12,087 bases of DNA from an uncultured Eubacteriales bacterium (GTDB taxonomy: Bacteria; Bacillota; Clostridia; Oscillospirales; Oscillospiraceae): positions 1 to 12,087 of the forward strand of contig URAL01000047.1 of assembly GCA_900545805.1 (NCBI GenBank). Reading direction: 5' to 3'. Shown here piece by piece: positions 6,270 to 12,087 of the stretch; the stretch's first letter is position 1; each line of letters opens with the position of its first letter. Position numbers and translations under genes: made by a program. Under the pieces are notes generated by a model. The model searched no databases, was not told where the DNA came from, and saw nothing but the letters and a program-made list of their open reading frames with translations.

Positions 6270-7754
6270 ATGAGAAAGAGAATATTGAGCCTTGTCCTTG
6301 CGGCCGTAGTGCTGCTCGGGCTAATTCCGACGGCGCTTGCCGACTCGCCCCGCAGTCAGCGCGAGAGCTTCATGGCCATCGCCGAGGCGCAGCTGGGCTA
6401 CCGCGAAAAGGGGCGGAACGGAACTAAATACGGCACATGGTACGGCCTGCCCGGACAGCCGTGGTGCGCCATGTTCATAAGCTGGTGCGCGAGATATTCG
6501 GGCGTTCCCAAGAGCGTTATACCGAACTTCTCCGGCTGCTTCGGCGGCGTGAACTGGTTTAAGCAGCACGGTCTGTGGCGCACGCGGGAATACACGCCGC
6601 AGGCGGGCGATCTTCTGTTTATCGACGCACTTGAGGCCGACGGCACACGCGACGGGCTTGCCGAGCACGTCGCCATCGTCGAGCGTGCGAGCGCTACGAC
6701 GATATACACGATAGAGGGCAACAGCATTAACGACATGGTCGAGCGCCGCGAGCGCCCGCGTGACGAATCCGTCCTGGGCTACGCAACGCCGCAGTACGGC
6801 AGCATGAGCGCCTCGGCCGGCACGATAAGGCTCACGCAGGTCTTTACGCCCCAAAACGAGCTGCGCGGAGGCAGCTTTAAAATAAGCGGCTATGTCAGCT
6901 CGAATAAGCCCCTCAGGTGGGTTTATGTCGATATAAGAAACCCCGACGGCGACTGGTTCTCCGGCGTGCAGCGCTCGCCGGACAGCACGAGCTTCAATCT
7001 TTACTCGCTCAACGGCGGACTTGATTTTTCGCAGCTCGGCCCGGGCAATTATGAGGTATTTATCGAGGCGGCCGATTCGAGCGGCAGCTATCTGCAAAAG
7101 AGCTTCGCCTTCAAGGTCGCCGCGACGGACGTTGATTTTGACGGCAGGCACGCCGACTTTGCCGGAGGCATCCGCTGGGTCATCGATGAGGGCATATCAA
7201 ACGGCACGGGCGGCGCGAGATTTCTGCCCGACGGACTGTGCACGCGTGCGCAGGTAGTGACCTTCCTCTGGCGTGCGGCAGGGCGCCCGGCTCCGAAGAG
7301 CGAGACGAGCGCCTTCCGCGACGTGTCCGGCAGCAGCTACTGCGCCAAGGCAGTGCAGTGGGCGGCCGAGCAGGGCATAACCACCGGCACGACAAAAACG
7401 ACCTTCGAGCCCGGCGCGACGGTCACCCGCGCCCAGTTCGTGACCTTCCTCTGGCGATATCTCGGCAAGACAGCGCCGGGCATCGGCGATGCGTTTGACG
7501 ACGTTCGGGAAGACGACTACTTCTATAACGCGGTGCTCTGGGCCTACGAAAACGGCGTTACCGGCGGCGTGGGCAACGATCTTTTTGCGCCCGACAGCGG
7601 CGCGACACGCGCCGAGGTCGCAACGTTTATCTATCGCGCCATGAACCCGGGCGAAAAGCCCGTCGAGCCGACAGAGCCCGTAGAACCGACCGAACCGGTG
7701 GAGCCCGTTGAGCCAGTTGAACCGGCGGAAACCCCGGAACCGGAGGCGGCGTGA
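6270..7754 (+). CDS. CHAP-domain wall hydrolase with three SLH domains
   Basis: A 494-aa exported protein. Signal peptide 1-24 (cut after ALA). CHAP domain about 30-175 with Cys66 (QPWCAMFISWC), His133 (LAEHVAIVE) and Asn151 (IEGNS) in the expected catalytic order; such domains are peptidoglycan amidases or endopeptidases. Residues about 185-285 look like a beta-sandwich (Ig-like) module. Three SLH domains follow at about 288-458. The tail after residue 460 is a Pro-Glu repeat (EPTEPVEP), probably a flexible spacer. The SLH array matches that of the preceding gene position for position. It is co-oriented, 69 bases downstream of the preceding stop, without a recognisable promoter, so expression probably depends on read-through of the 6206-6235 terminator. 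Bond specificity cannot be told from sequence. Confidence 0.88.
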   Translation: MRKRILSLVLAAVVLLGLIPTALADSPRSQRESFMAIAEAQLGYREKGRNGTKYGTWYGLPGQPWCAMFISWCARYSGVPKSVIPNFSGCFGGVNWFKQHGLWRTREYTPQAGDLLFIDALEADGTRDGLAEHVAIVERASATTIYTIEGNSINDMVERRERPRDESVLGYATPQYGSMSASAGTIRLTQVFTPQNELRGGSFKISGYVSSNKPLRWVYVDIRNPDGDWFSGVQRSPDSTSFNLYSLNGGLDFSQLGPGNYEVFIEAADSSGSYLQKSFAFKVAATDVDFDGRHADFAGGIRWVIDEGISNGTGGARFLPDGLCTRAQVVTFLWRAAGRPAPKSETSAFRDVSGSSYCAKAVQWAAEQGITTGTTKTTFEPGATVTRAQFVTFLWRYLGKTAPGIGDAFDDVREDDYFYNAVLWAYENGVTGGVGNDLFAPDSGATRAEVATFIYRAMNPGEKPVEPTEPVEPTEPVEPVEPVEPAETPEPEAA

Positions 7755-7757
7755 TAT

Positions 7758-7796
7758 GAAAAGAGAGTGCAGATTTTAGTTCTGCACTCTCTTTTC
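7758..7796. terminator. Bidirectional terminator between CHAP gene and folT operon
   Basis: A perfect 15-bp stem (GAAAAGAGAGTGCAG/CTGCACTCTCTTTTC) with a 9-base loop and T-runs on both strands lies just after the CHAP stop codon. It can serve both the plus-strand CHAP gene and the minus-strand folT operon. Its stem core equals that of the spoIVB terminator at 821-859, but the loop differs. Confidence 0.85.
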
Positions 7797-7828
7797 AGTT
7801 GATAGAAGACAGCCGATAACTGATAGCT

Positions 7829-7945
7829 ATATGTGTGCGCTTTGCGCACACCGCAATTTTTCATTATTCATTGTTATTTCTTCATTTGCAGGCGCAGCCT
7901 GCGCTGCCGGGCACCGTAATCTGCGTATCCGTAGGTGAGTCCGTT
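7829..7945 (-). repeat. Dispersed two-hairpin repeat, copy 2 (inverted)
   Basis: The reverse complement reads, in order, CGGATACG, GGTGCCCGGCAGCGC, hairpin 1 (7888-7902), the A/T linker and a perfect hairpin 2 (GTGTGCGC-AAA-GCGCACAC, 7833-7851). It is nearly identical to copy 1. It occupies the convergent intergenic region between the CHAP terminator and the end of folT. Confidence 0.82.
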
Positions 7946-7958
7946 CGCCTCTAAAAGC

Positions 7959-8474
7959 TTATTCCTCGCGCAGCGAGCTTATTTTATTGTACAGCGTATC
8001 CGAGCGCGTGAGGAACACAAGCACGAGCGTCTGCACGGCGAGCATGATGCCGAACTGTCCCAGGCGCGTTAAAAACAGCGGCCCGAGCGGCGGCCCGAAC
8101 ACCAGCGATATCATCGTCGTGTTCAGCAGCAGCGATACGATCAGCCCGTTTAAAAGAGCCGTCACGATGCAGCCCGACAGCCCCGGACGCTTTTTGTAAA
8201 GCGCCGCGCCGAATATCGCGCCGCCGATGGCGGCAGTCACCGTAAAGCCGGGAAAGTATGCCCCCGTCGGGAACAGCAGCGAGCCTATAAGGTCGCCGAG
8301 TCCCGCGCACAGCGCCGTCCAGCCCATACCGTAGAGCATGCCGCAGACCATCACCGCCGCAAAGCCGAGACCTATCTTCGTGAGCGGCATGTTCAGCGCC
8401 AGAACGCGTGTGAATATCACGTCAAAGGCGATGAGAAACGCGCTTATCGCTATCTTTTTTGTAGTTATTTTCAT
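7959..8474 (-). CDS. folT: FolT-type ECF transporter S component (folate)
   Basis: A 171-aa integral membrane protein with about six hydrophobic segments. It should be the substrate-capturing S subunit of an energy-coupling factor importer, most likely for folate. Support: the family stretch GDLIGSLLFPTGAYFPGFT at residues about 60-78, the N-terminal KKIAISAFLIAFDVIFTRVLALN and the total length. The energising EcfA/A'/T subunits are not in the window; group II S components share them. The ATG at 8474 follows GAGGTG closely; an in-frame GTG at 8480 is the alternative start. It begins 7 bases after the CPBP stop, suggesting translational coupling. No THF riboswitch-like leader is present, unlike many stand-alone folT genes. 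Substrate assignment is by family resemblance. Confidence 0.85.
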   Translation of the reverse strand: MKITTKKIAISAFLIAFDVIFTRVLALNMPLTKIGLGFAAVMVCGMLYGMGWTALCAGLGDLIGSLLFPTGAYFPGFTVTAAIGGAIFGAALYKKRPGLSGCIVTALLNGLIVSLLLNTTMISLVFGPPLGPLFLTRLGQFGIMLAVQTLVLVFLTRSDTLYNKISSLREE

Positions 8475-8481
8475 TGACACC

Positions 8482-9192
8482 TCAGAGCTTCAGGAGAAGT
8501 CCGGCAGCCGGGCTGCCGGCGGAGAATACGGCCAGCGCGTTCACGGACATATGGAAAAACACGCCCGTCCATACAGAGCCGGAGCGCTCGTAGATCCAGC
8601 ACAGCACGAAGGCCGCGGGTATGTACTGTATCGCAAGCAGAAGATAGCTTGCGTCCCACAGCAGCACGGCGTACTGCCAGACGTGGTAAAGGCAGAACAG
8701 CGCTATCGACACTATATAGGCCGCGGCGCGGCTTTTCGGATGCAGGCCGCAGAACAGGCCGCCGCGGAAGATCGGCTCCTCCACGAGCGGCGCGAGAAAC
8801 ACCGTCATTGCGATAATAATGCCGCGCTCCGAGCCGAGCATGGTGCTTATCGTCTCCTCATTGAGGTTATCCGTGTTTATCTTCAGTGCCGCGAGCGCGT
8901 AGGACGCGAGCATACCCAGCGCAAGGTACGCAAGCCAGCCGAGAAGAAAGGACGATATGCATTTTCCCGGTTCGTCGAGGAGCCCGTCAAAGCTGCGGCG
9001 CAGATATCTGCCCAAAAGCAGAGCCACGAGCAGCAGCGATACCGAGTAGTAAAGAAGATTCGTCTGCGCGGCGCTGAGCGAATAGCCCTTTACCTGCGAC
9101 AGCAGGCTAAGCACGATCGGGAACACCGCGACATGGAGCACCAGCAGTATCATCGCGCTCCAGAATTCCGATTTTTTAAGTCTGTCTCTCAT
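8482..9192 (-). CDS. CPBP family intramembrane metalloprotease
   Basis: A 236-aa polytopic membrane protein (about 6-8 hydrophobic segments) of the CPBP/ABI (CAAX protease-like) family. The three family motifs are intact: EEPIFRG with Glu138, Glu139 and Arg143; FxxxH with Phe166 and His170 (FCLYH); and HxxxN with His214 and Asn218 (HMSVN). These coordinate the catalytic site in Rce1-type enzymes. Bacterial members have been linked to bacteriocin immunity, peptide maturation and membrane-protein scaffolding; nothing here selects one role, and no bacteriocin gene is visible. Its ATG overlaps the mutS stop by one base (TGATG), so it is probably translated by termination-reinitiation. It is followed almost directly by folT. 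Confidence 0.9.
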   Translation of the reverse strand: MRDRLKKSEFWSAMILLVLHVAVFPIVLSLLSQVKGYSLSAAQTNLLYYSVSLLLVALLLGRYLRRSFDGLLDEPGKCISSFLLGWLAYLALGMLASYALAALKINTDNLNEETISTMLGSERGIIIAMTVFLAPLVEEPIFRGGLFCGLHPKSRAAAYIVSIALFCLYHVWQYAVLLWDASYLLLAIQYIPAAFVLCWIYERSGSVWTGVFFHMSVNALAVFSAGSPAAGLLLKL

Positions 9193-11792
9193 CAGCCCCT
9201 CGCTTTCTGCTGAAGCTCGCTGAGCAGGTTAAGCGCCTCAAGCGGTGTGAGCGAATTAATATCGGTGCTGCGCAGAATGCGCCCGACCTCGTCCGTTCCG
9301 GCGTCGGCAAGGCTTATCTGGTCGCTCTCGTCCTGCTTTTCGGTCTTCGGCGCGGCGGCGTCGGCCTCAAGCTGCTTAAGATAGGTCTTGGCCATGCTGA
9401 CGACCTTATTCGGAACCCCCGCGAGCTTTGCGACCTCTATACCGTAGCTGTCGTCGGCAGAGCCGGGGACTATCTTTCGCAGGAACACAAGGCTGTCGCC
9501 CTGCTTCTTCGCGCTTATGGAATAGTTGTGCACGCCCTCGACGCTGCCCTCGAGCGCGCTCAGCTCGTGATAATGCGTTGCGAACATCGTTTTCGCGCCG
9601 AGCCTTTTCTTATCTGCGCAGTATTCGAGCACCGCACGCGCTATCGCCATACCGTCGTAGGTCGAGGTGCCGCGGCCGATCTCATCGAGTATCAGCAGGC
9701 TGCGCTCCGTCGCATGGCTGAGGATATTTGCCACCTCGCTCATCTCAAGCATGAAGGTAGACTGCCCCGACGCGAGATCGTCCGACGCGCCTATGCGCGT
9801 AAACACACGGTCGACAACGCCGATCACCGCGCTTTTTGCCGGAACGAAGGAGCCTGTCTGCGCCATGAGCGTGATGAGCGCGGTCTGACGCATGTAGGTG
9901 CTCTTGCCGGCCATGTTCGGTCCCGTTACGATGGCGACGCGGTTACCCTCGCAGTTTAGCTGCGTGTCGTTCGGAACGAAAGCGACGTCACTGAGGGTCT
10001 GCTCGACGACGGGGTGCCGCCCCTCGCGGATCAAAAGCTCGCCTGAGGCGTCGATCTCCGGCATGCAGTAGTCGTTTCGCACGGCGACCTCGGCAAAGGA
10101 GCACAGCACGTCAAGCTGCGCTACCGCCTCGGCCGTTGCCTGCACCGATGCTACCTGCTGCGCTATCGTATTGCACAGATCCATGAAGAAATCGTATTCG
10201 AGCTGCTTTATCTTGTCTGATGCCGTCAGGAGCGTTGTCTCCAGCTCCTTTAATTCCGGCGTGAAGTAGCGCTCGTTTGAAACAAGTGTCTGTTTTCTGA
10301 TATAGTTATCCGGGATCCTGCCCTCGCCGGCGGATTTCGGCACGTCGATGAAGTAGCCGAACACCTTGTTGTAGCCGATCTTGAGCTTTTTGATGCCGGT
10401 GCGCACGCGCTCCTTGGCCTCGAGCTCCGCCACGGCCTGAGCGCCGTTATCGCGGATATTGCGCAGCTGGTCTACCTGGTCGGAGTAGCCGGGCTTGAGT
10501 ATCCCGCCCTCGCGCACGGAAAACGGCGGATCGTCGCAGATCGCCCAGTTTATGCGCATGAGTATCTCGTCGAGCGTGTCAAGCTCCGCTATAGAGCGCA
10601 AAAGCGCGCTTTTAAAGGGCCCTAAAAGCTCGACTATCCTCGGCAGCGCTGCGGCGCAGTCGCGCAAAACCAGAAGGTCACGACCGTTTGCCGTGCCGTA
10701 GACGACACGGCCTATGAGCCGCTGCATGTCGCCCATACCGCGCAGAGTGTCTATAAGCTCGCCGCGCGTGACGTTGTCCTTAAAAAGCTCGTCTACTGCG
10801 GAGAGCCTGCGCTTTATCGCGATGGGACTCAGAAGCGGGCGCTCTATCCACGCACGCAGCTCTCTGCCGCCCATCGGCGTTTTTGTTTTGTCAAGCACCC
10901 ACAGCAGCGAGCCGCGCTTTTCACCCGTGCGCAGGGATTCGGTCAGCTCCAAAGACCTTCGCGTCGCCCAGTCGAGCTCCATGTATTTGCCGCCGGTGAA
11001 CAGGTCGATGCGGCGTATATGCGCCATGTCGGTCTTCTGCGTTTCGCCTATGTACTTAAGCAGTGCGCCTGCCGCGGATACAGCTGCGGGCGTATCGCCC
11101 AGCCCCGCCTCATCGACCGAGTTAAGCTTAAACTGCTCGCACACAATCGCGGCGCAGGCCGTGTATTCGTAGTCGTCGCCGCCCATTTCCAGAAGGCAGC
11201 CCAGCTTTTTCTGCGCAAAGTCGGGTATCGTCTGCGTCTCGGCGGCGCCCTTGTTCATGATAAGCTCACGGGGCGCGAATCTGCCCAGCTCGTTTAGTAC
11301 GTGGCTTAAATTATCGCCCTCGAAGGCCGCGACGCAGAATTCGCCGGTCGAAATGTCGCAGAACGCCGCCGCACATTTGCCTGCTTCGCAGTACACAGCG
11401 CCCAGATAGTTGCTTTTTCCCTCCTCAAGCATCGCCGCGTCCGTCACCGTGCCGGGGGTGATGATGCGTATGACGTCGCGCTTAACTAAGCCCTTGGCCG
11501 TCGCGGGATCCTCTATCTGCTCGCATATGGCGACCTTATAGCCCTTGGCAATCAGCCGCGCAATATAGGTCTGACTGCTGTGATACGGAACTCCGCACAT
11601 GGGCGTGCGCTGCTCGGGATCGGCGACAGAGCGGTCGCGCGTCGTAAGCGCAAGGTCGAGCTCGCGTGAGGCGACTCTTGCGTCCTCATCGAACATCTCA
11701 TAAAAATCGCCGAGGCGGAAAAACAGCAGACAGTCGCTGTATTTCGACTTTATCTGCTGATATTGCATTTTCATCGGTGTAAGCTCTGCCAT
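9192..11792 (-). CDS. mutS: DNA mismatch repair protein MutS
   Basis: An 866-aa ATPase that recognises base mismatches and small loops and recruits MutL. With the ATG at 11792 the length fits the family. Mismatch-binding Phe-X-Glu is Phe30/Glu32 (GDFYEMF). Connector, lever and clamp domains fill about 110-590 (GYNKVFGYFIDVPKS at about 473-487). Walker A GPNMAGKST is at about 624-632, Walker B LLILDE at 699-704, and the signature region SGQSTFMLEMSE at about 675-686. The C-terminal INSLTPLEALNLLSELQ helix is typical. A longer in-frame start (TTG, 11903) would add 37 residues encoded by palindromic repeat DNA and is rejected. No strong ribosome binding site precedes 11792 (AAGG about 14 bases upstream). 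mutL does not follow. Confidence 0.96.
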   Translation of the reverse strand: MAELTPMKMQYQQIKSKYSDCLLFFRLGDFYEMFDEDARVASRELDLALTTRDRSVADPEQRTPMCGVPYHSSQTYIARLIAKGYKVAICEQIEDPATAKGLVKRDVIRIITPGTVTDAAMLEEGKSNYLGAVYCEAGKCAAAFCDISTGEFCVAAFEGDNLSHVLNELGRFAPRELIMNKGAAETQTIPDFAQKKLGCLLEMGGDDYEYTACAAIVCEQFKLNSVDEAGLGDTPAAVSAAGALLKYIGETQKTDMAHIRRIDLFTGGKYMELDWATRRSLELTESLRTGEKRGSLLWVLDKTKTPMGGRELRAWIERPLLSPIAIKRRLSAVDELFKDNVTRGELIDTLRGMGDMQRLIGRVVYGTANGRDLLVLRDCAAALPRIVELLGPFKSALLRSIAELDTLDEILMRINWAICDDPPFSVREGGILKPGYSDQVDQLRNIRDNGAQAVAELEAKERVRTGIKKLKIGYNKVFGYFIDVPKSAGEGRIPDNYIRKQTLVSNERYFTPELKELETTLLTASDKIKQLEYDFFMDLCNTIAQQVASVQATAEAVAQLDVLCSFAEVAVRNDYCMPEIDASGELLIREGRHPVVEQTLSDVAFVPNDTQLNCEGNRVAIVTGPNMAGKSTYMRQTALITLMAQTGSFVPAKSAVIGVVDRVFTRIGASDDLASGQSTFMLEMSEVANILSHATERSLLILDEIGRGTSTYDGMAIARAVLEYCADKKRLGAKTMFATHYHELSALEGSVEGVHNYSISAKKQGDSLVFLRKIVPGSADDSYGIEVAKLAGVPNKVVSMAKTYLKQLEADAAAPKTEKQDESDQISLADAGTDEVGRILRSTDINSLTPLEALNLLSELQQKARG

Positions 11793-11935
11793 ACTTTTAA
11801 TAGCGCCTTGACGCACCGGCGGATACGCATGTTGCGGTATCCTGGTTCTGTCATTCCGGCAAAACCGTTTTCGGCTGCGCTTTAACGCTTCTCCTTTTTT
11901 CAATAGCGCCTTTGCGCTTCTCCTATACGTTTATT
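11793..11935. repeat. Palindrome-rich mutS leader
   Basis: This gene-free stretch holds a bulged hairpin GGATACGCA/TGC(G)GTATCC at about 11820-11854 and an AGCGC/GCGCT hairpin near 11907-11920. Two copies of an AATAGCGCCTT block (near 11799 and 11902) and two copies of CGCTTCTCCT (near 11887 and 11915) lie as direct repeats. No convincing promoter was found on the minus strand. The repeats keep one frame open toward mutS, producing a false N-terminal extension. Confidence 0.5.
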
Positions 11936-11940
11936 TCGCT

Positions 11941-12021
11941 TGCCCGGCAGCACAGGCTGCGCCTGCGAACGAATAATGAATAGCGAATAATGAATAATTG
12001 AGGTGTGCGCAAAGCGCACGG
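11941..12021 (+). repeat. Dispersed two-hairpin repeat, copy 3
   Basis: Same order as copy 1: GCCCGGCAG, hairpin 1 (CAGGC-TGC-GCCTG, 11953-11965), an A/T-rich linker, then hairpin 2 (GTGCGC-AAA-GCGCAC, 12005-12019). The linker here is four 7-base GAATAAT-like units in tandem. It is more diverged than copies 1 and 2 and lacks their flanking CGGATACG and CGGCTGTC parts, so it may be an older or shorter subtype. Confidence 0.72.
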
Positions 12022-12036
12022 ATTTGAATAGGCAAC

Positions 12037-12068
12037 CCCACCGGCTCGGCTGACGCCGACCCACCGGC
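12037..12068. repeat. Palindrome flanked by CCCACCGGC direct repeats
   Basis: A TCGGC-TGAC-GCCGA hairpin (12046-12059) is flanked exactly on both sides by the 9-base direct repeat CCCACCGGC (12037-12045 and 12060-12068). No gene is recognised between copy 3 and the window end at 12087. Confidence 0.7.
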
Positions 12069-12087
12069 AGAAAGTCAAGCAAGTGCA

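Noticed and set aside
8475..8600. A tetrahydrofolate riboswitch ahead of folT
   Set aside because: folT starts 7 bases or less after the CPBP stop, leaving no leader. The upstream DNA is coding sequence with intact CPBP frame.
8482..9192. The CPBP protease as a bacteriocin-immunity or defence gene
   Set aside because: No bacteriocin precursor, transporter or defence genes lie nearby, and its partners are mutS and folT, so that role has no local support.
11793..11903. A 37-residue N-terminal extension of MutS from a TTG start
   Set aside because: No ribosome binding site before the TTG, the encoded residues come from palindromic repeat DNA, and MAELTPMKMQYQQIK is where MutS proteins normally begin.
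11953..12000. Heptad repeats as a possible CRISPR array
   Set aside because: Units are only 7 bases, contiguous and without spacers; they are the linker of the dispersed repeat. No cas genes are present.

Overview
The window looks like chromosome of an endospore-forming, fairly GC-rich member of the Clostridia, most like the gut Oscillospiraceae/Ruminococcaceae. The reasons are a SpoIVB-type sporulation protease, a PG_binding_1/LysM/M14 gamma-D-glutamyl-diaminopimelate peptidase, large SLH-anchored surface proteins with InlB-type and BspA-type repeats, a FolT-type ECF substrate-binding subunit, and strong AGGAGG ribosome binding sites. The taxonomic call is inference from gene content. No phage, plasmid, CRISPR or rRNA genes are present.

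Layout. 1-297: no complete gene, but two tandem minus-strand 5' halves of serine tRNA genes (anticodon CGA), both broken at the same point just after the anticodon loop. 297-698 (-): small PH-domain protein with a good sigma-A promoter. 700-940: a cluster of hairpins, including the spoIVB terminator. 940-1920 (-): SpoIVB peptidase. 1921-2144: divergent intergenic region mostly filled by copy 1 of a dispersed two-hairpin repeat. 2145-3419 (+): PG_binding_1-LysM-M14 peptidase. 3444-3472: a near-consensus promoter. 3540-6200 (+): 886-aa surface protein (signal peptide, C39-like papain-fold domain, two InlB B-repeats, BspA-type leucine-rich repeats, Cys pairs, three SLH domains). 6206-6235: intrinsic terminator. 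6270-7754 (+): CHAP-domain wall hydrolase with three SLH domains and a Pro-Glu tail. 7758-7796: terminator whose stem matches the spoIVB terminator. About 7829-7945: repeat copy 2, inverted. 7959-11792 (-): mutS, CPBP protease and folT, packed with almost no gaps as one operon read from right to left. 11793-12087: repeat-rich leader of mutS with repeat copy 3 and other palindromes.

How the parts work together. The centre (spoIVB, M14 peptidase, C39-like/SLH and CHAP/SLH proteins) concerns sporulation and cell-wall or surface remodelling. The two SLH proteins share a duplicated anchoring module and probably sit on the same wall polymer. The mutS-CPBP-folT operon joins mismatch repair to two membrane proteins with no obvious functional link, and mutL does not follow mutS. 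The most notable non-coding features are the paired tRNA-Ser 5' halves, which suggest serial site-specific integration at an anticodon loop, and the three-copy repeat lying in intergenic regions.
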